Origin: Owenia fusiformis
Taxonomy: Eukaryota; Annelida; Polychaeta; Sabellida; Oweniidae
Direction of reading: 5' to 3'
DNA: 64,000 bases
Assembly: GCA_903813345.2 (NCBI GenBank)
Contig: CAIIXF020000005.1
Location: 2,170,001-2,234,000, forward strand
Shown here piece by piece: positions 11,019 to 23,117 of this stretch. The position numbers and the translations under genes are program-made. Positions within the stretch are counted from its first letter, which is position 1; each line of letters begins with the position of its first letter. Under the pieces are notes generated by a model. That model was not told the DNA's origin. It saw only the letters and a list, made by a program, of their open reading frames with translations, and did no database searches.

Positions 11019-14000
11019 CTAATTTATAGGTTTTATAAGGACATCCATTCCCGTTGTCATGCAATAGCTTTTGCTGCATTGTTTATATAACATCTCAGGC
11101 ATGCAGAGTCTCTGTAGGCCTGGGCTAGGTGGAGCCACTGCATCGGCTCTTATATCACACTGGGTACAATCGTTGTACCACCAACCACCTCCTTCTAATT
11201 CATCTGCACAGTTAAGTGTAGCTGACATGTCATTGTCCGAGTCTGTTGTCGTGAACTTCATACCTCTCCAGGCCTGGGCAGGGTCAATCGTAGAAGCGAT
11301 AGCTATGTCAGGATCTGTATCACATGTGTTGCCAAGACAGGTGAAATCAACCATTGATCCGAGTGTCAGTTTGTATTTCTCTGTCTCGTTAGCAACATAT
11401 ATGCTATCATACGTGTAGACATAATCTGTTGCAAAAAGATCATTCTGGGGATTCACAATAATCTTTACCTGATAATCAGTGTGAGACGTTATCTGATGAA
11501 ACACTTCCAAGCCTAAGAATTGTCCAAATTCTGCTGTAAAATATCCGCGTTTGTATCCTTCCCAATCTGTGTATATATCTGGGTCATGTCCCAATTTGGA
11601 CCTCTTTCGGTATATCATTGTCCACTTGTCTGTACAGCGCACCTGTATAGGGGTGGGTACACCAGGAGGATGGGTGAGGTACATACTGTTTGGATCCCCA
11701 AGGATGGTGACCACCTCTTCACAATCTGCAAGAACATATAAGTCATTTATTGACATGTTACTGGTGCATATTTTTGGGGGGAAGAAGCTGCTGATCTGCT
11801 GAGGTTTGCAGTCAATTGGTCGCACATTTTTCAGCCTTAATTTAGGATCAAGTGTCACATTATCATTATCATTATGAGGTTCCATATCCATCCGCCAAAA
11901 GGTATGACCCCTATATAGTCCATTTAAAAACTGTGGTTTTGTTCTAAATAACGCCATAGTTGGCTTCTAGGGTACCTAGTATGCCACTATTTGGTATCAA
12001 AATAAAGAGGAGGAGTTCAACTTTCATTTGAATTACGAAAATAGCGATGTAGGTCAAAATAGTTCCGACGTGAGCATGTTTACTACGCGTTTGGGATTTG
12101 GGCGAGGATTTGAGTAAATGGTAGCAAACGCGAGTTACAATAAATGGACGCTGATATCTCAAAAAGTAACCTGACTCCCTATGATTTGATGTAGATCAAT
12201 CGAACCCCTATATGAACAGGTACATTTTGATATATAACACTATGGGGGGTAAGCGTTTTATATCACGAACGCCATATGTGCAAAGTATTGTTCTGAATTT
12301 TCGAATTTGGCGTTGGATTACGGTACTCATACCATGAATAAACATTTATCCCTTTTACATGAAATCACTAACTCCTATAGAACTTATGAAAACAATCATG
12401 TCCTGGTTATTGTTGCGTATATATTTGCGTGTGATTTCTGTCAAGTTTCATTGTAAATAAAAAATATTTGACGTCTCCAGTAATAGATGTAGTCTCCACA
12501 TTGAGCTTAAAAAATAATGAAATTGATTCCCCAATCAATAGAGCCATTGGTATCATTCAGAACATGAAAAGCGTTTACTTTATTTCATGATCAAAGAATT
12601 GTTCAGTTTCTGGATTTCGTTAAGTTTTTGAGTGAATGCAATTCAACATTTGAACAAAAACATTTAACAGTATGACATAATTGCTAAAGAAAAATTGGAA
12701 ATGATTTTTGAAGTAGCAACTAAATGCGACATGAGAAGGTTCTATTCAAAATGGAACATTGAGCAATGATGACAATTTAAATCACGCATGTTACAATTAG
12801 TGGTGCAAATATGAGAGAAAACTATTATTATGCCATAAAAGCATGTTTTCCCTGGGAAAATAACAGGGAATAAAATTGGTATTCAAAAAATCCTGTATCA
12901 GCCAAAATCCCGTATTGGATCCCATATCAGAACTATTCCCAGTAATTTCTAATTTCTGAAAATATTATATGATAAATTGTATCATTTTATGTCACAATCA
13001 TTGGGTGATGTCATACAAAAATTAAAAATAAATAAGTTTTAGAAAATCTATATAGAATAAATAGGTTATTGATGGTCGTGATGCAATATGAATTTTTTCC
13101 TTGACAAAATATGATATTGGCCTTGGAAAATATCATATTGACACGTGGGCTATCACCCTCGCCCCCTTTTCCCTCTGAATAAAATTCATATTCCATCCAT
13201 TCCATTAAATAACCTCTATATATATAATGAATCTTGTGAAAAGCAGAACCTGAAATCAACAAATATCATTAGATTCTTTAAATTTAAAAATGAATAAAAA
13301 TGAAATTGGCTTGGGTTATTATCAAATAATAACCCAAGCACTAAAATTATATATAACTTTCATATTTTTATTTGCTATTTTCATGGCTGCAAAATATTCA
13401 TTACATTAATAAGTTTCCATATTTATTGCTCACATGGGATCGATCATTCAACTCTACAACTATATCATTCACCATTGGATACAAGGCACATAGAACAACA
13501 TCACTCAAACAAGTCCATCAATTGAACAATATAAAACCTTTCAGTTCTGAGGTTGATGATTTGTATCACAAAAGAGATGTTAATTTGAACTGAAGAAGTA
13601 AATTGATTTTTAGCTGAAATGGTGAATATGTTAGTTTAGATTTTTCTTAAAACATATGGGAGCACAGAATTCATAAATATGTAAATTCTACAAGAAGTTT
13701 TGTTTTGCTCTAAGGGGTATGAATAACTAGCATTATTTACAATATCACTCCAGCATTGTATACAATATCTTTCTACTTTTGTACCAGTATTATATAAAAC
13801 ATCAATCCTATATTTACCAGTATTGTATACAATACCACTTTTATTCCTAGCCATAACTTTGTATACAATACCATTCTTGATTGCACGAGTATTGTATACA
13901 ATATCTCACTTATTCATAATAATATAACTCTTCTTTCTAGCTTGCAGCAGTATATACAACATCACTTTAATTTACTTCACTTTAGATTTCTGTATAATCA

Positions 14001-15426
14001 AATTACCTTTCACAATGTGTTGACACTCATCACCATAGTAACCTGCAACACAGTGACATTTTCCCGGACTCTTGGTTGCTCCATTCTGGCAGTTTAGATC
14101 TAAATGAGAAGTAATCAAAATATATGGCAATCGAGAAAATCAAAAATGGTTATAGAACACAGCATAAAATGAAACATCTAAGAGATTTGAGACAATGAAA
14201 ACAAACCCAACTATCCCAAATCATATTCCATCGTGAAAAGAAAAAGTATTTTATACCTTCTCTCTTAACCATTCATTTATGAAATATAAATATGATTATA
14301 TAGCAATGTGACGAAGTTGAAAATGAGATATCCCATGTTATTTTCCAATAGGGAAAACTCCATGCTGTCTATTGTTTTCAGGCTTATTTTGGTCACCAAT
14401 ATTGGATATCTTAATAATTTGGATTGCTATACAATTGTCCCTCTCAGTGGAGAATGAGAAGAATGAGATCTTTGTACAATGAGGAAAAAGTTTTGAAAAA
14501 CGTAGGCTGCTAATCCATTATCTATTGGTATTATCCAAATGACATTGCTATTATTTTTCTGTGCTTAAGTTGAGGATAACATATTGTACAAATCTAAAAT
14601 GAGAAATGTGTGGTCTAACGATAATCCCAGTCAAAAATAAAACTGTCTGAGGGAACTAATGAATAATATGAATCTGACTTTGTCCAATATTCACTATTCT
14701 TTGTTGTTCAACTTTGTGCAGATCAGTTCTCTTTAATATCCAATAATAATACAGAAATCAGGGGCGTAGTCAGCAATTGTCAAGGAGGGGGGGTGCAATT
14801 TTTGGGTTTGCATAAATGCGAGTGAAGGGAGCCCAAAAAAGGGTACAGGGGTTCACCACTGGAAATTTTTTAAAATTTACATTGTACCATATATGGTGTA
14901 TTCTAAGCATTTCAAACTATAATTTGTTAATGTTTTTTCAACAAATTTTTCAAAATTGCTTATTTTCTTTATTGTGGGGGTTGGGGAGAGGTGCGACCTG
15001 GTTAGGCCTTTGGAAATTGAACTGCCAAAGTTTTATTTACAAGCACTAGTTTTGAATGTCAACTAAAAAACAGTCGCAAGAATATTGGCTTCAACAGTAT
15101 GTCACATCTTCCGCAGTATTGTCTTTAAACTTACATTTTGTGAAGTGGTCGACTCCTGGTGTGTTGAGATTAGGTTCACTTGAGAGTGAAGCTCCATTTA
15201 TCTCACACATCACATTGCCATTGCTGAAGTACTTTACGTTATAACTCTTGCATCCACCATCAGCCGAAACACAATCCAAGCTGCACTGGCTGGCATACTT
15301 CCTCTCTATTGCTCTCACTGTATTATTTCTGGAAGCGCCAGATATTTTCTCAAACAGTTGATGGCACTCAAAAATATGTATAAAAACTCCAGGAATTAAT
15401 ATCAAGCGAAAAAGTTCAAAAAACAT
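11019..15426 (-). CDS. Secreted PAN/apple-EGF-fibrinogen-like protein, copy A
   Basis: Three exons are read on the - strand: 15426-15135 (start and PAN/apple), 14099-14007 (EGF-like) and 11725-11019 (fibrinogen C-terminal domain and stop). Phases are 1,1,0 and the total is 1092 nt (363 residues). The N-terminus MFFELFRLILIPGVFI is a signal-peptide-like hydrophobic stretch. Next comes a Cys pattern CHQLF...CSLDC...CKSYN...MCEING typical of PAN/apple folds. The EGF exon has six cysteines, ending in CHCVAGYYGDEC. The FReD starts at DCEEV and includes WTMIY, DWEGY, the calcium-site-like DSDNDMS and GGWWYNDC. FReD proteins commonly act as lectins or immune recognition molecules in invertebrates; that role is inferred. 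The gene lies antisense inside a + strand FN3-gene intron. Confidence 0.88.
12100..13700. other. Intron 2 of FReD copy A, no gene recognised
   Basis: AT-rich sequence with no coding signature. A stretch near 12400-12620 resembles 17270-17460 in the other FReD copy, so the tandem duplication included intron DNA. A perfect 13-bp-arm hairpin lies at 13309-13339. Confidence 0.6.
13732..13910. repeat. Degenerate tandem repeat around the palindrome gtattgtatacaatac
   Basis: Four to five spaced copies of the self-complementary 16-mer or close variants (for example at 13821, 13859 and 13890) occur at roughly 35-50 bp intervals between the last two exons of FReD copy A. No function is evident. Confidence 0.7.
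14160..14260. repeat. Weak copy of the dispersed repeat family
   Basis: The segment with aacaaacccaactatcccaa followed by a gtgaaaaga motif matches the core of the family at 42130-42370, with poor ends. Confidence 0.45.
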
Positions 15427-15714
15427 TCTCTTCGCTGGATTGCTATGTTAGTTAATGTGATTTCGAGCATTTGGATTCCTGATAGAAAAGTCATTATTAA
15501 TTGATAAACTCATCAAATCTACCATTACAGTGATCACGCAGAGTGCATGGAAACTCCATTATTTTCTAATTACAGCTTTTTAGAAGTGAGCTCCCAGGTT
15601 GATGTGATGTTAATGGCATATTAAGTGTGTATTTGCTAGCAGTGTTGTTTATTGCATGTATATGATATATACTTTTGTGATGCATCAACTGAGCATGTTC
15701 TAAATGTCTAAGCA

Positions 15715-15900
15715 CATGTGCCAAAGGGAAAGGGCCAACAGTTGTAATGGTAACCCAGCATGAAAAATAAAACATCTAACTGTAGACCAGTCATAAGGAA
15801 AATAAACCCCAGCTATCTCAAACCATAATCCAACATGAAAGAACAGTATGTCACATCCCCCCCCCCCTTTTACCATCCAAGTCCCATTATCAGCTTTTTG
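15715..15900 (+). repeat. Copy of the dispersed repeat family
   Basis: It starts gtgccaaagggaaagg, passes through ccagtcataaggaaaataaa and ends after a C-run. It matches the copies at 21545, 37325 and 42130 in order and spacing. Family type unknown. Confidence 0.65.
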
Positions 15901-16281
15901 TAAAAACATTGAAAGTTTGGTCTTACATTAGTCCTCACTGTTAGTATCTGCTTACCAACAAGGGTAACAATAGCAATATCATTGTTCAATGTGTTCTTAT
16001 CAAAACTTTCATGAATGGTTACACTCTTAATTGTTCGCGATTAAACCAATCTTATCAACATTAGGGAATGAACTCTGTTCAAATAAAATGATTATTGGAT
16101 GGGTAATCATTTTTTCAACTGAAGATGCTGTCTCTGTGGATATAACAAAAAACACACTAAATCACATTACATATCAGTTGAGAAAAATTAACTGTTTCAA
16201 TATTAATTTTGTGACATCATGAATAAAAGTTTTTACAGCTATACGTGTAATACATATTTTTTTTAATTCTTGAGGTCACAT

Positions 16282-16287
16282 TTTATT
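16282..16287 (-). promoter_or_regulatory. Candidate poly(A) signal of FReD copy B
   Basis: AATAAA on the - strand lies 68 nt past the stop at 16355. Confidence 0.4.
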
Positions 16288-16354
16288 GTTTCCTGTAAAC
16301 AGGTACATTTCCTCTATACATGTATGTTTCCTTTATAGAGGCATTTTTTTTCTT

Positions 16355-19204
16355 CTAATGAATAGGTTTAATAAGGATCATCATTCCTGTTGTCATACAA
16401 TAGCTGTAACTGCATTGTTTATATAACATCTCAGGCATACAGAGTCTTTCTAGGCCTGGGCTAGGTGGTACCACTGATGTGGCTGTTATACCACACTGGG
16501 TACAATCATTGTACCACCAACCACCTCCTTCTAATTCATCTGCACAGTTTAGTGTAGCTGACATGTCATTGTCCGAATCTGTTGTTGTGAACTTCATCCC
16601 TCTCCAGGCCTGGGCAGGGTCAATCGTAGAAGCAATAGCTATATCAGGATCTGTATCACATGTGTTGCCAAGACAGGTGAAATCAACCATTGATCCGAGT
16701 GTCAGTTTGTATTTCTCTGTCTCGTTAGCAACATATATGCTATCATATGTGTAGACATAATCTGTCCCAAATAGATCATTCTGGGGATTCACTTTGAGTT
16801 TTACTTGATAATTGGAGTTAGATGTTATCAGATGAAGCATGTCCAAGCCCAAGAATTGTCCAAATTCTGCTGTAAAATATCCAAATTTGTATCCTTCCCA
16901 ATCTGTGTATATATCCGGGTCATATCCAGTCTGAGACCTCTTTTGGTAGATCATTGTCCACTTGTCTGTACAGCGCACCTCTATAGGGGAGGGTACACCA
17001 GGAGGATGGGTGAGGTACATCCTGTTTGAACCCCCAAGGATGGTGACCACCTCTTCACAATCTGTAAAAGATCACATGTACCAAGTGCAATTTATTGAGG
17101 TTAAAAGCAGTGGCTGCCTGTGCTCAAAGTAATCATTTTGATGATTATATACCAAACTGCAATGGTAGTAGAGTGATTTTGATAGATATGTAAAGCTAAA
17201 AGAATAAATTTGCTGGTACCAATGATTGTTCGCAAAAATGAATTATTAACTGTACAGTCAGAAAATCAAAAAGAAATTAAAAACCTGGACTGAATCTGAT
17301 CGTGTAAGGAATTGTGTATGGTTTAAAATTGTTTGGCATGATTCTTGTCAGGTTTCAGTGTGAATGGTATATACACAATGAGGGAGGAAGTAAGGAAACT
17401 GATCCCCCAATCAATAGAGCCTTCGGAAAGTTGATAATTTTATTTCATGATTAAGAATGGTTAAGTTACCACATGAACTTATAAATATTTTGTCCATTTT
17501 TACTGGCTTGATTTTCCTTGATATCAATTATTCTTTATTCATGTTATTATGGGTATGTTATCTGATAGAACCAGATTCATTTTCTGGTTGTCTGAAAATG
17601 TTTGATGTAAGAATAATTTTATTAAAGGGAGAATCATATCTACATCCTTCAACACACCGTCAGATTTCACCATTGAACCGATCAGTGCATGATTGATTCT
17701 CCCAAATCGTCGATCGATGCACAGAATTGGATGCGCCGATGCACCGGTCGATGCACCCAAGTTCTGCGCTGTGATGCACCTTAGTGTGAATTGGTGAAGG
17801 AAAAAACTAGGAAAAATCTTTAAATCCTTCAAAATGATAAATCCAATTCATAGAAAAACAATTGTATTATCGGAAAAATCTTTAGTTTTTCTGAAATAAA
17901 GCACTTTTGGGACATGACAAGGAAGCATATGAGCCAAAAATAGTCTAAAATTGAATCAATTTTGTTTAGCTAGTTGCTAGATTTGACTCTCCCTTTAAGA
18001 GGCACTAGACCAATAACTGGGTAGATTTGGCAACCCTGAGAATGTTTACTATTGTCCAACCTAACAGATTTTCATTATTTAATTACACAGATTGAAATGA
18101 GATATGACCTGATCATGATGCTCCCAAGATACCAAAACCCAATCCCTCATAGATGTAGCTGAATTTTATACGTTGACACATCGTCAAAATGACTGTTTGA
18201 TGACAAGTTATATTTTTCTTGAAATTGCATGTCTCAATGATACATCAAGACCTAAAACAAGAGTGTTAACTGTTATTTGTATCAAAAGATTGCCCATTTG
18301 TGTGTCATTTGAATGTTGTTCATCAATGTAGATTAATAGATTGAATATGGTTGTCAACATTTAAAATCATATAATTCAAGATTTGTGTATATTAAATTAC
18401 CTTTTACAATGTGTTGACACTCATCACCATAGTAACCCACCACACAGTGACATTTTCCTGGACTCTTAGTGGCTCCATTCTGGCAGTTAAGATCTAAATG
18501 AGATGTAATAAAATATATGAGTGAATCTGCACTGTCTCAGATTCTGTTGTGTCCCATTTCAGTCTAAGGGAACCTATGCATAATTTGAAACATTGACTTT
18601 GTCCAATATTCTTTTTTGCTCAACTTTGTTTCGATCAATACCCTTTAATGTACAACAATTGTACAGAATTTGATACAGCAGAAAATGCAAAAAGCCATTA
18701 ACATGACAGAATGTCACGAAATGGTTATGGTTTATTGACAAACAAAAATGATGAATTTCAATTAAAAAATGTCAGGCGCAAGAATATTGGCTTAAGCAGT
18801 ATGTCACATCTTTGTGGTGACATAAAAATCAAATCCTTTAATATTTTAAAACAGTTAGGTACACTGAAATCTGAAGCTTTATTATACCATCATGGGTCTT
18901 TAAACTTACATTTTGTGAAGTGGTCGACTCCTGGTGTGTTGAGATTAGGTTCACTAGAGAGTGAAGCTCCATTTATCTCACACATCACATTGCCATTATT
19001 GAAGTACTTGACGTTATAACTCTTGCATCCACCATTAGCCAGAACACAATCCAAGCTGCACTGGCTGGCATACTTCCTCTCTATTGCTCTCACTGTATTA
19101 TTTCTAGAAGCGCCAGATATTTTCTCAAACAGTTGATGGCACTCAAAAACTTGTATAAAAACTCCAGGAATTAATATCAAATTTACAAGTTCAAAAAACA
19201 TCAT
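16355..19204 (-). CDS. Secreted PAN/apple-EGF-fibrinogen-like protein, copy B
   Basis: Exons are 19204-18910, 18493-18401 and 17061-16355, 1095 nt in all (364 residues), with the same phases as copy A. The start was placed at the Met-Met before FFELVNLILIPGVFI, which gives a signal peptide; an upstream in-frame Met at 19330 would bury it. The PAN, EGF and FReD parts are nearly identical to copy A. Differences cluster in the FReD segment around the DWEGY region (RSQTGYDP versus RSKLGHDP, and LHLITSNSN versus FHQITSHTD) and near the C-terminus. The exon layout, matching exon lengths (93 and 707 nt) and shared intron fragments show a tandem duplication. A TTAA-flanked MITE sits in the second intron. 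Confidence 0.88.
17626..17994. mobile_element. MITE with TTAA target duplication (piggyBac-type)
   Basis: AGGGAGAATCA at the left is mirrored by TGACTCTCCCT at the right, with TTAA on both outer sides (17622-17625 and 17995-17998). The 369-bp interior is non-coding and contains several gatgcacc/cgatgca motifs. The TTAA duplication is the piggyBac hallmark, but the inverted repeats are short, so the assignment is tentative. Confidence 0.55.
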
Positions 19205-19973
19205 CTCCGGATTGTGATGTTGGTTAATGAGATCTGAAGCAGTTTCATAAATGATTGTCTCGCTTATAGAAAAATCATTATTTATTGAAGAACTCATCAA
19301 TTCTTTCCATGGAGAAATAGACCCGAACAAATGCCAATTGCATTTCCATTATATCATCAATGCTTTTTAGTTTAAAGTTGATGAAAGTTCTATTGGAATA
19401 TTGAATATCACTTATGGTTCAAGCGTAGAAACTTGTTAAGTTGCCAATAATATAATAAATATTTATTATTTCATTCTGTAGGTCACATTTTGTTGTTTTT
19501 TGATGGAGGCACCGGAAATTGAAATAAAAATCAATCAGCAGCAGTCAATACTGTATCAATAACATGACATATATATATGTGGGTACATATTTAATGATTT
19601 TTCACTTGGCACCTTTGTTTTTCAATTGTAACCTTCAAGGGGGATCTTGGCAATGGCATCGGTGAATTGATGTTTTATAGATAATGGAATAGACATTTTG
19701 CTGATGGATGTTTACCTTTCGATAGTTTAATTGACCTTGAGACTTTTTGTTTGTTTCACATCATTCACATTATTTGAGACTGAATACTCTTGTGTAAAGA
19801 GTAATATATACACCTAATTTTGATGTCAAGTTTATTTTTTTTCAAATTGAATTTATTCTTCATCTTGAATTGTGCCAGTATGAATGACATATCCCATGTT
19901 CTTATGGTGTTGGATTGTGATACGTATGATAAATGCATTTTGAGACAATATGGTTATTGTTATTGTGTTTCAG

Positions 19974-22183
19974 CTTTGAGTGCCTACAGGAGGAGAATGG
20001 GGAGAGTATAGCTGCTGTGCAACATTGCTGGAACCTCACTGACTCCACTAGATGCTTGGTAGAGGGGCTCAGTCCAAGTACACTTTACAGGTCAGTCATG
20101 CTTGGTAGAGGGCTCAGTCCAAGTACACTTTACAGGTCAGTCATGCTTGGTAGAGGGCTCAGTCCAAGTACACTTTACAGGTCAGTCATGCTTGGTAGAG
20201 GGGCTCAGTCCAAGTACACTTTACAGGCCATTCATACTTGGTAGAGGGGCTCAGTCCAAATAACATTTACAGGTCAGTCATGCTTGGTAGAGGGGCTCAG
20301 TCCAAGTACACTTTACAGGTCAGTCATGCTTGGTAGAGGGGCTCAGTCCAAGTACACTTTACAGGTCAGTCATGCTTGGTAGAGGGGTTCAGTCCAAGTA
20401 CACTTTACAGGTCAGTCATGCTTGGTAGAGGGCTCAGTCCAAGTACACTTTACAGGTCAGTCATGGTTGGTAGAGGGGCTCAGTCCAAGTACACTTTACA
20501 GATCAGTCATGCTTGGTAGAGGGCTCAGTCCAAGTACACTTTACAGGTCAGTCATGCTTGGTAGAGGGGCTCAGTCCAAGTACACTTTACAGGTTAGTCA
20601 TGCTTGGTAGAGGGGCTCAGTCCAAGTACACTTTACAGGTCAGTCATGCTTGGTAGAGGGGCTCAGTCCAAGTACACTTTACAGGTCAGTCATGCTTGGT
20701 AGAGGGGTTCAGTCCAAGTACCCTTTACAGGTCAGTCATGCTTGGTAGAGGGGCTCAGTCCAAGTACACTTTACAGGCCATTCATACTTGGTAGAGGGGC
20801 TCAGTCCAAATAACATTTACAGGTTAGTCATGCTTAGTAGAGGGGCTCAGTCCAAATAATCTTTGCAGGTCAGTCATGGTTGGTAGTAAGGGTTAGTCCA
20901 AGTACACTTTACGGGTCAGTCATGCTTGGTAGAGGGGCTCAGTCCAAATAACCTTTGCAGGTCAGTCATGGTTGGTAGAAAGGGTCAGTCCAAGTACACT
21001 TTACAGGTCAGTCATGCTTGGTAGAGGTACATTTTACAGGTCAGTCATGCTTGGTAGAGGGGCTCAGTCTAAGTACACTTTACAGGTCAGTCATGCTTGG
21101 TAGAGGAGCTCAGTCCAAGTATACTTTACAGATCAGTCATGCTTGGTAGAGGGGCTCAGTCCAAGTACACTTTACAGGTCAGTCATGCTTGGTAGAGGGG
21201 CTCAGTCCAAGTACACTTTACAGATCAGTCATGCTTGGTAGAGGGGCTCAGTCCAAGTACACTATACAGTTCAGTCATGCTTGGTAGAGGGCTCAGTCCA
21301 AGTATACTTTACGGTTCAGTCATGTTTGGTAGAGGGGCCTAGTCCAAATACACTTTACAGAATTACAATTGATCACAATCAATTTTGTTTCTATTTTGTT
21401 TCTGTCACTGGAGTAAGACCATATTGAGATGCATTGGGTTTGATTTCCCTTTGACTGGTTTGGCTTTTAGCTGATATTTCGTTTGACAGTGCTTTGTTGA
21501 AATAGCACTTGATCTTTTCTCTTTTGGCACTTGTGATAAATATCTAATTACTGGTGCGAAAGGGAAAGGACCAAAAGTTGTAGCCCAGCATGAAAAAGCA
21601 AACTTTAACTATATACCAGTCACAAGAAAAACAAACCCCAGATATCCCAAAACAATGATCTAATGTGAAAAGAAGCAATGTCTTTGACCCCCTTTCTCCC
21701 ACATAACATATTTCAATAAGATATGTATTTTTAGGATATTTGTTGTTGCCAACTACAGTGTAATCCATGCTGGTCAGCCCTGTGAGATCCAGGCCACCTC
21801 CACTGTGATACACTACACCTCTCTAGGAGCACCTCAACCCCCCACTCTCTCAGTAACTAGTCTACAGCTTAGACAGGTATATTTATGTTAACATCTTATT
21901 CGAATTCAATTACGTATGTAAAATATCATCCTTTAAATCATCGTTAGTGACTCTGAGACATGACAGGTTCTATTAACTTCATATACCCAAGCAGTTTCTG
22001 ATTTTGAATCTATTATTGATTTACCTTGTGTGTTTACCTTGCAGGTTACATTAAGCTGGGAGGCTGGAGAATGCCACAGGGATGTGGAGATATCTGGCTA
22101 CAAAGTCTATGTTGACAACAAACTGTTGGGTGACAAACTCAGTGCTAAAACTACTCAAACAACAATTGATAACATTCAGCCTG
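19974..22183 (+). CDS. FN3/thioredoxin-fold giant protein, exons 13-15
   Basis: Exons are 19974-20090, 21735-21876 and 22045-22183. Exon 12 ends in phase 2 at 8572, and exon 13 resumes in phase 2 after an 11.4-kb intron. Exon 13 finishes with the FN3 signature L-S-P-S-T-L-Y, continued by FVVANYS in exon 14, so the second FN3 is split over exons 12-14. The third FN3 runs over exons 14-16 (PPTLSV, then VTLSWEAG, ISGYKVYVDN, and TIDNIQPG). The donor of exon 13 is embedded in a long minisatellite, with the alternative donors described separately. Two minus-strand FReD genes sit in the intron before exon 13, and a serine protease lies in the intron after exon 15. Confidence 0.82.
20053..21360 (+). 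repeat. 45/46-bp minisatellite grown from the exon-13 donor, about 29 units
   Basis: The unit is the last 36-37 bp of exon 13 (from gcttggtagag to actttacag) plus the first bases of its intron (gtcagtcat). Unit 1 is the genuine exon end with its donor after 20090. Units 2 and 3 are exactly 45 bp, so their donors (after 20135 and 20180) stay in phase 2. Most later units are 46 bp because of an extra G. Nearly every unit retains CAG/GTCAGT, with a few reading CAG/GCCATT or CAG/ATCAGT. One unit near 21014 is shortened. Confidence 0.95.
21545..21720 (+). repeat. Copy of the dispersed repeat family
   Basis: From gaaagggaaaggaccaaaag to ctttgaccccctttctccc. It ends about 15 bp before the exon-14 acceptor, so it supplies part of the sequence upstream of that exon. 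Confidence 0.7.
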
Positions 22184-22257
22184 GTAGGTGGTTTCTGATA
22201 TTAAGAAATCTATATAGGGATTTTATCAATTTATTATTGGATCTGAAACAAAGGAGC

Positions 22258-22773
22258 ACGTAAGGTATCGCAACAGATTCCAGACAGTCATATGTTGGAT
22301 ATTGGGTAGTTTCCGGAAATGTTGTCCTGATTTTCAGTCTTATTAAAGCAAAATAGGATTCATGCAGGGCTTTTAAAGATATCAATTATGGGTGACAAAA
22401 ATGAAAACAATGGATTGCATGAGTTTTCCCTATTGGAAAACAACATGGGAAATATTGTTTTTCAATTTATCCCAAATGAATCCATTTTCCTTTTAAGAGG
22501 TTAACTATGTCTCAAAACGCAACATATAGATGCATCAAACATTGAAAAAACAGGGGTGGAAAGGGTCGAAAATCAGGACAACATTTCAGTAAAAAACGTG
22601 CTGGTGGGGTGTTTGCACCTTTCTTGTCTCAAAGTCCAAATTATTTTATCACCTCTATTAATGCTTGTCCTGGAGTTAAAGCATTAGCCTAACATATGCA
22701 CCTGTTCAAATCCTCATAAAATAGCAAAAAATCCAACATATGACTGTCTGAAATCTGTGGCAATACCTTACGT
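22258..22773. mobile_element. MITE with ~75-bp inverted repeats in intron 15
   Basis: The left arm starts acgtaaggtatcgcaacaga and the right arm ends with its imperfect reverse complement. Further matching blocks (ccagacagtcatatgttgga; aaatgttgtcctgattttc) extend the pairing inward. It is 516 bp and non-coding. Superfamily not determined. Confidence 0.6.
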
Positions 22774-22874
22774 TGTCCTTTGATCGATATACAGTGCTTC
22801 ATCAATCTCAATGGAATTTGACCATTATTGTTAATGTTAAAGTTAATATTAAGATAAAACCCTTTAAAGCCATC

Positions 22875-23117
22875 TTAGTATTTATTTTTTCCATGTGTAT
22901 GTATTGTTGTCTTAAAGCAACAATTTTTGTGTATCCAGTCAATCTTATTTACCAACAGCCTCCACAGTGTCCTCTCCTCTATCCAGTCAATGTAAGAGTT
23001 GACCTTGGTGAATATTCCTGGTTCCTCACCACAAGTGCCACCTCTAGACACAATCGCCATCTGGACATATCTCTCATCCTCCTTGTCATAGCATACCACA
23101 GGGCTGCCAGAATCCCC
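22875..23117 (-). pseudogene. Duplicate of the serine-protease last exon (alternative or decaying)
   Basis: This codes the same 45-odd residues as the true last exon, from GDSGSPVVCY to NSYIDWIE, with almost no changes. It then runs into a different 32-residue tail ending GKNKY. Its acceptor reads atggag instead of atgtag, which should weaken splicing. Flanking intron sequence (about 23330-23470) also matches 25085-25250, so a segment rather than just the exon was copied. It could be an alternative terminal exon downstream of the main one. Confidence 0.6.

Noticed and set aside
11071-11802. Plus-strand frames over the FReD exon of copy A
   Set aside because: They are mirrored by equal frames over copy B and simply reflect the conserved antisense exon.
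19204-19330. Upstream in-frame Met for FReD copy B
   Set aside because: It would place 42 hydrophilic residues before the signal peptide; copy A starts directly at the signal peptide.
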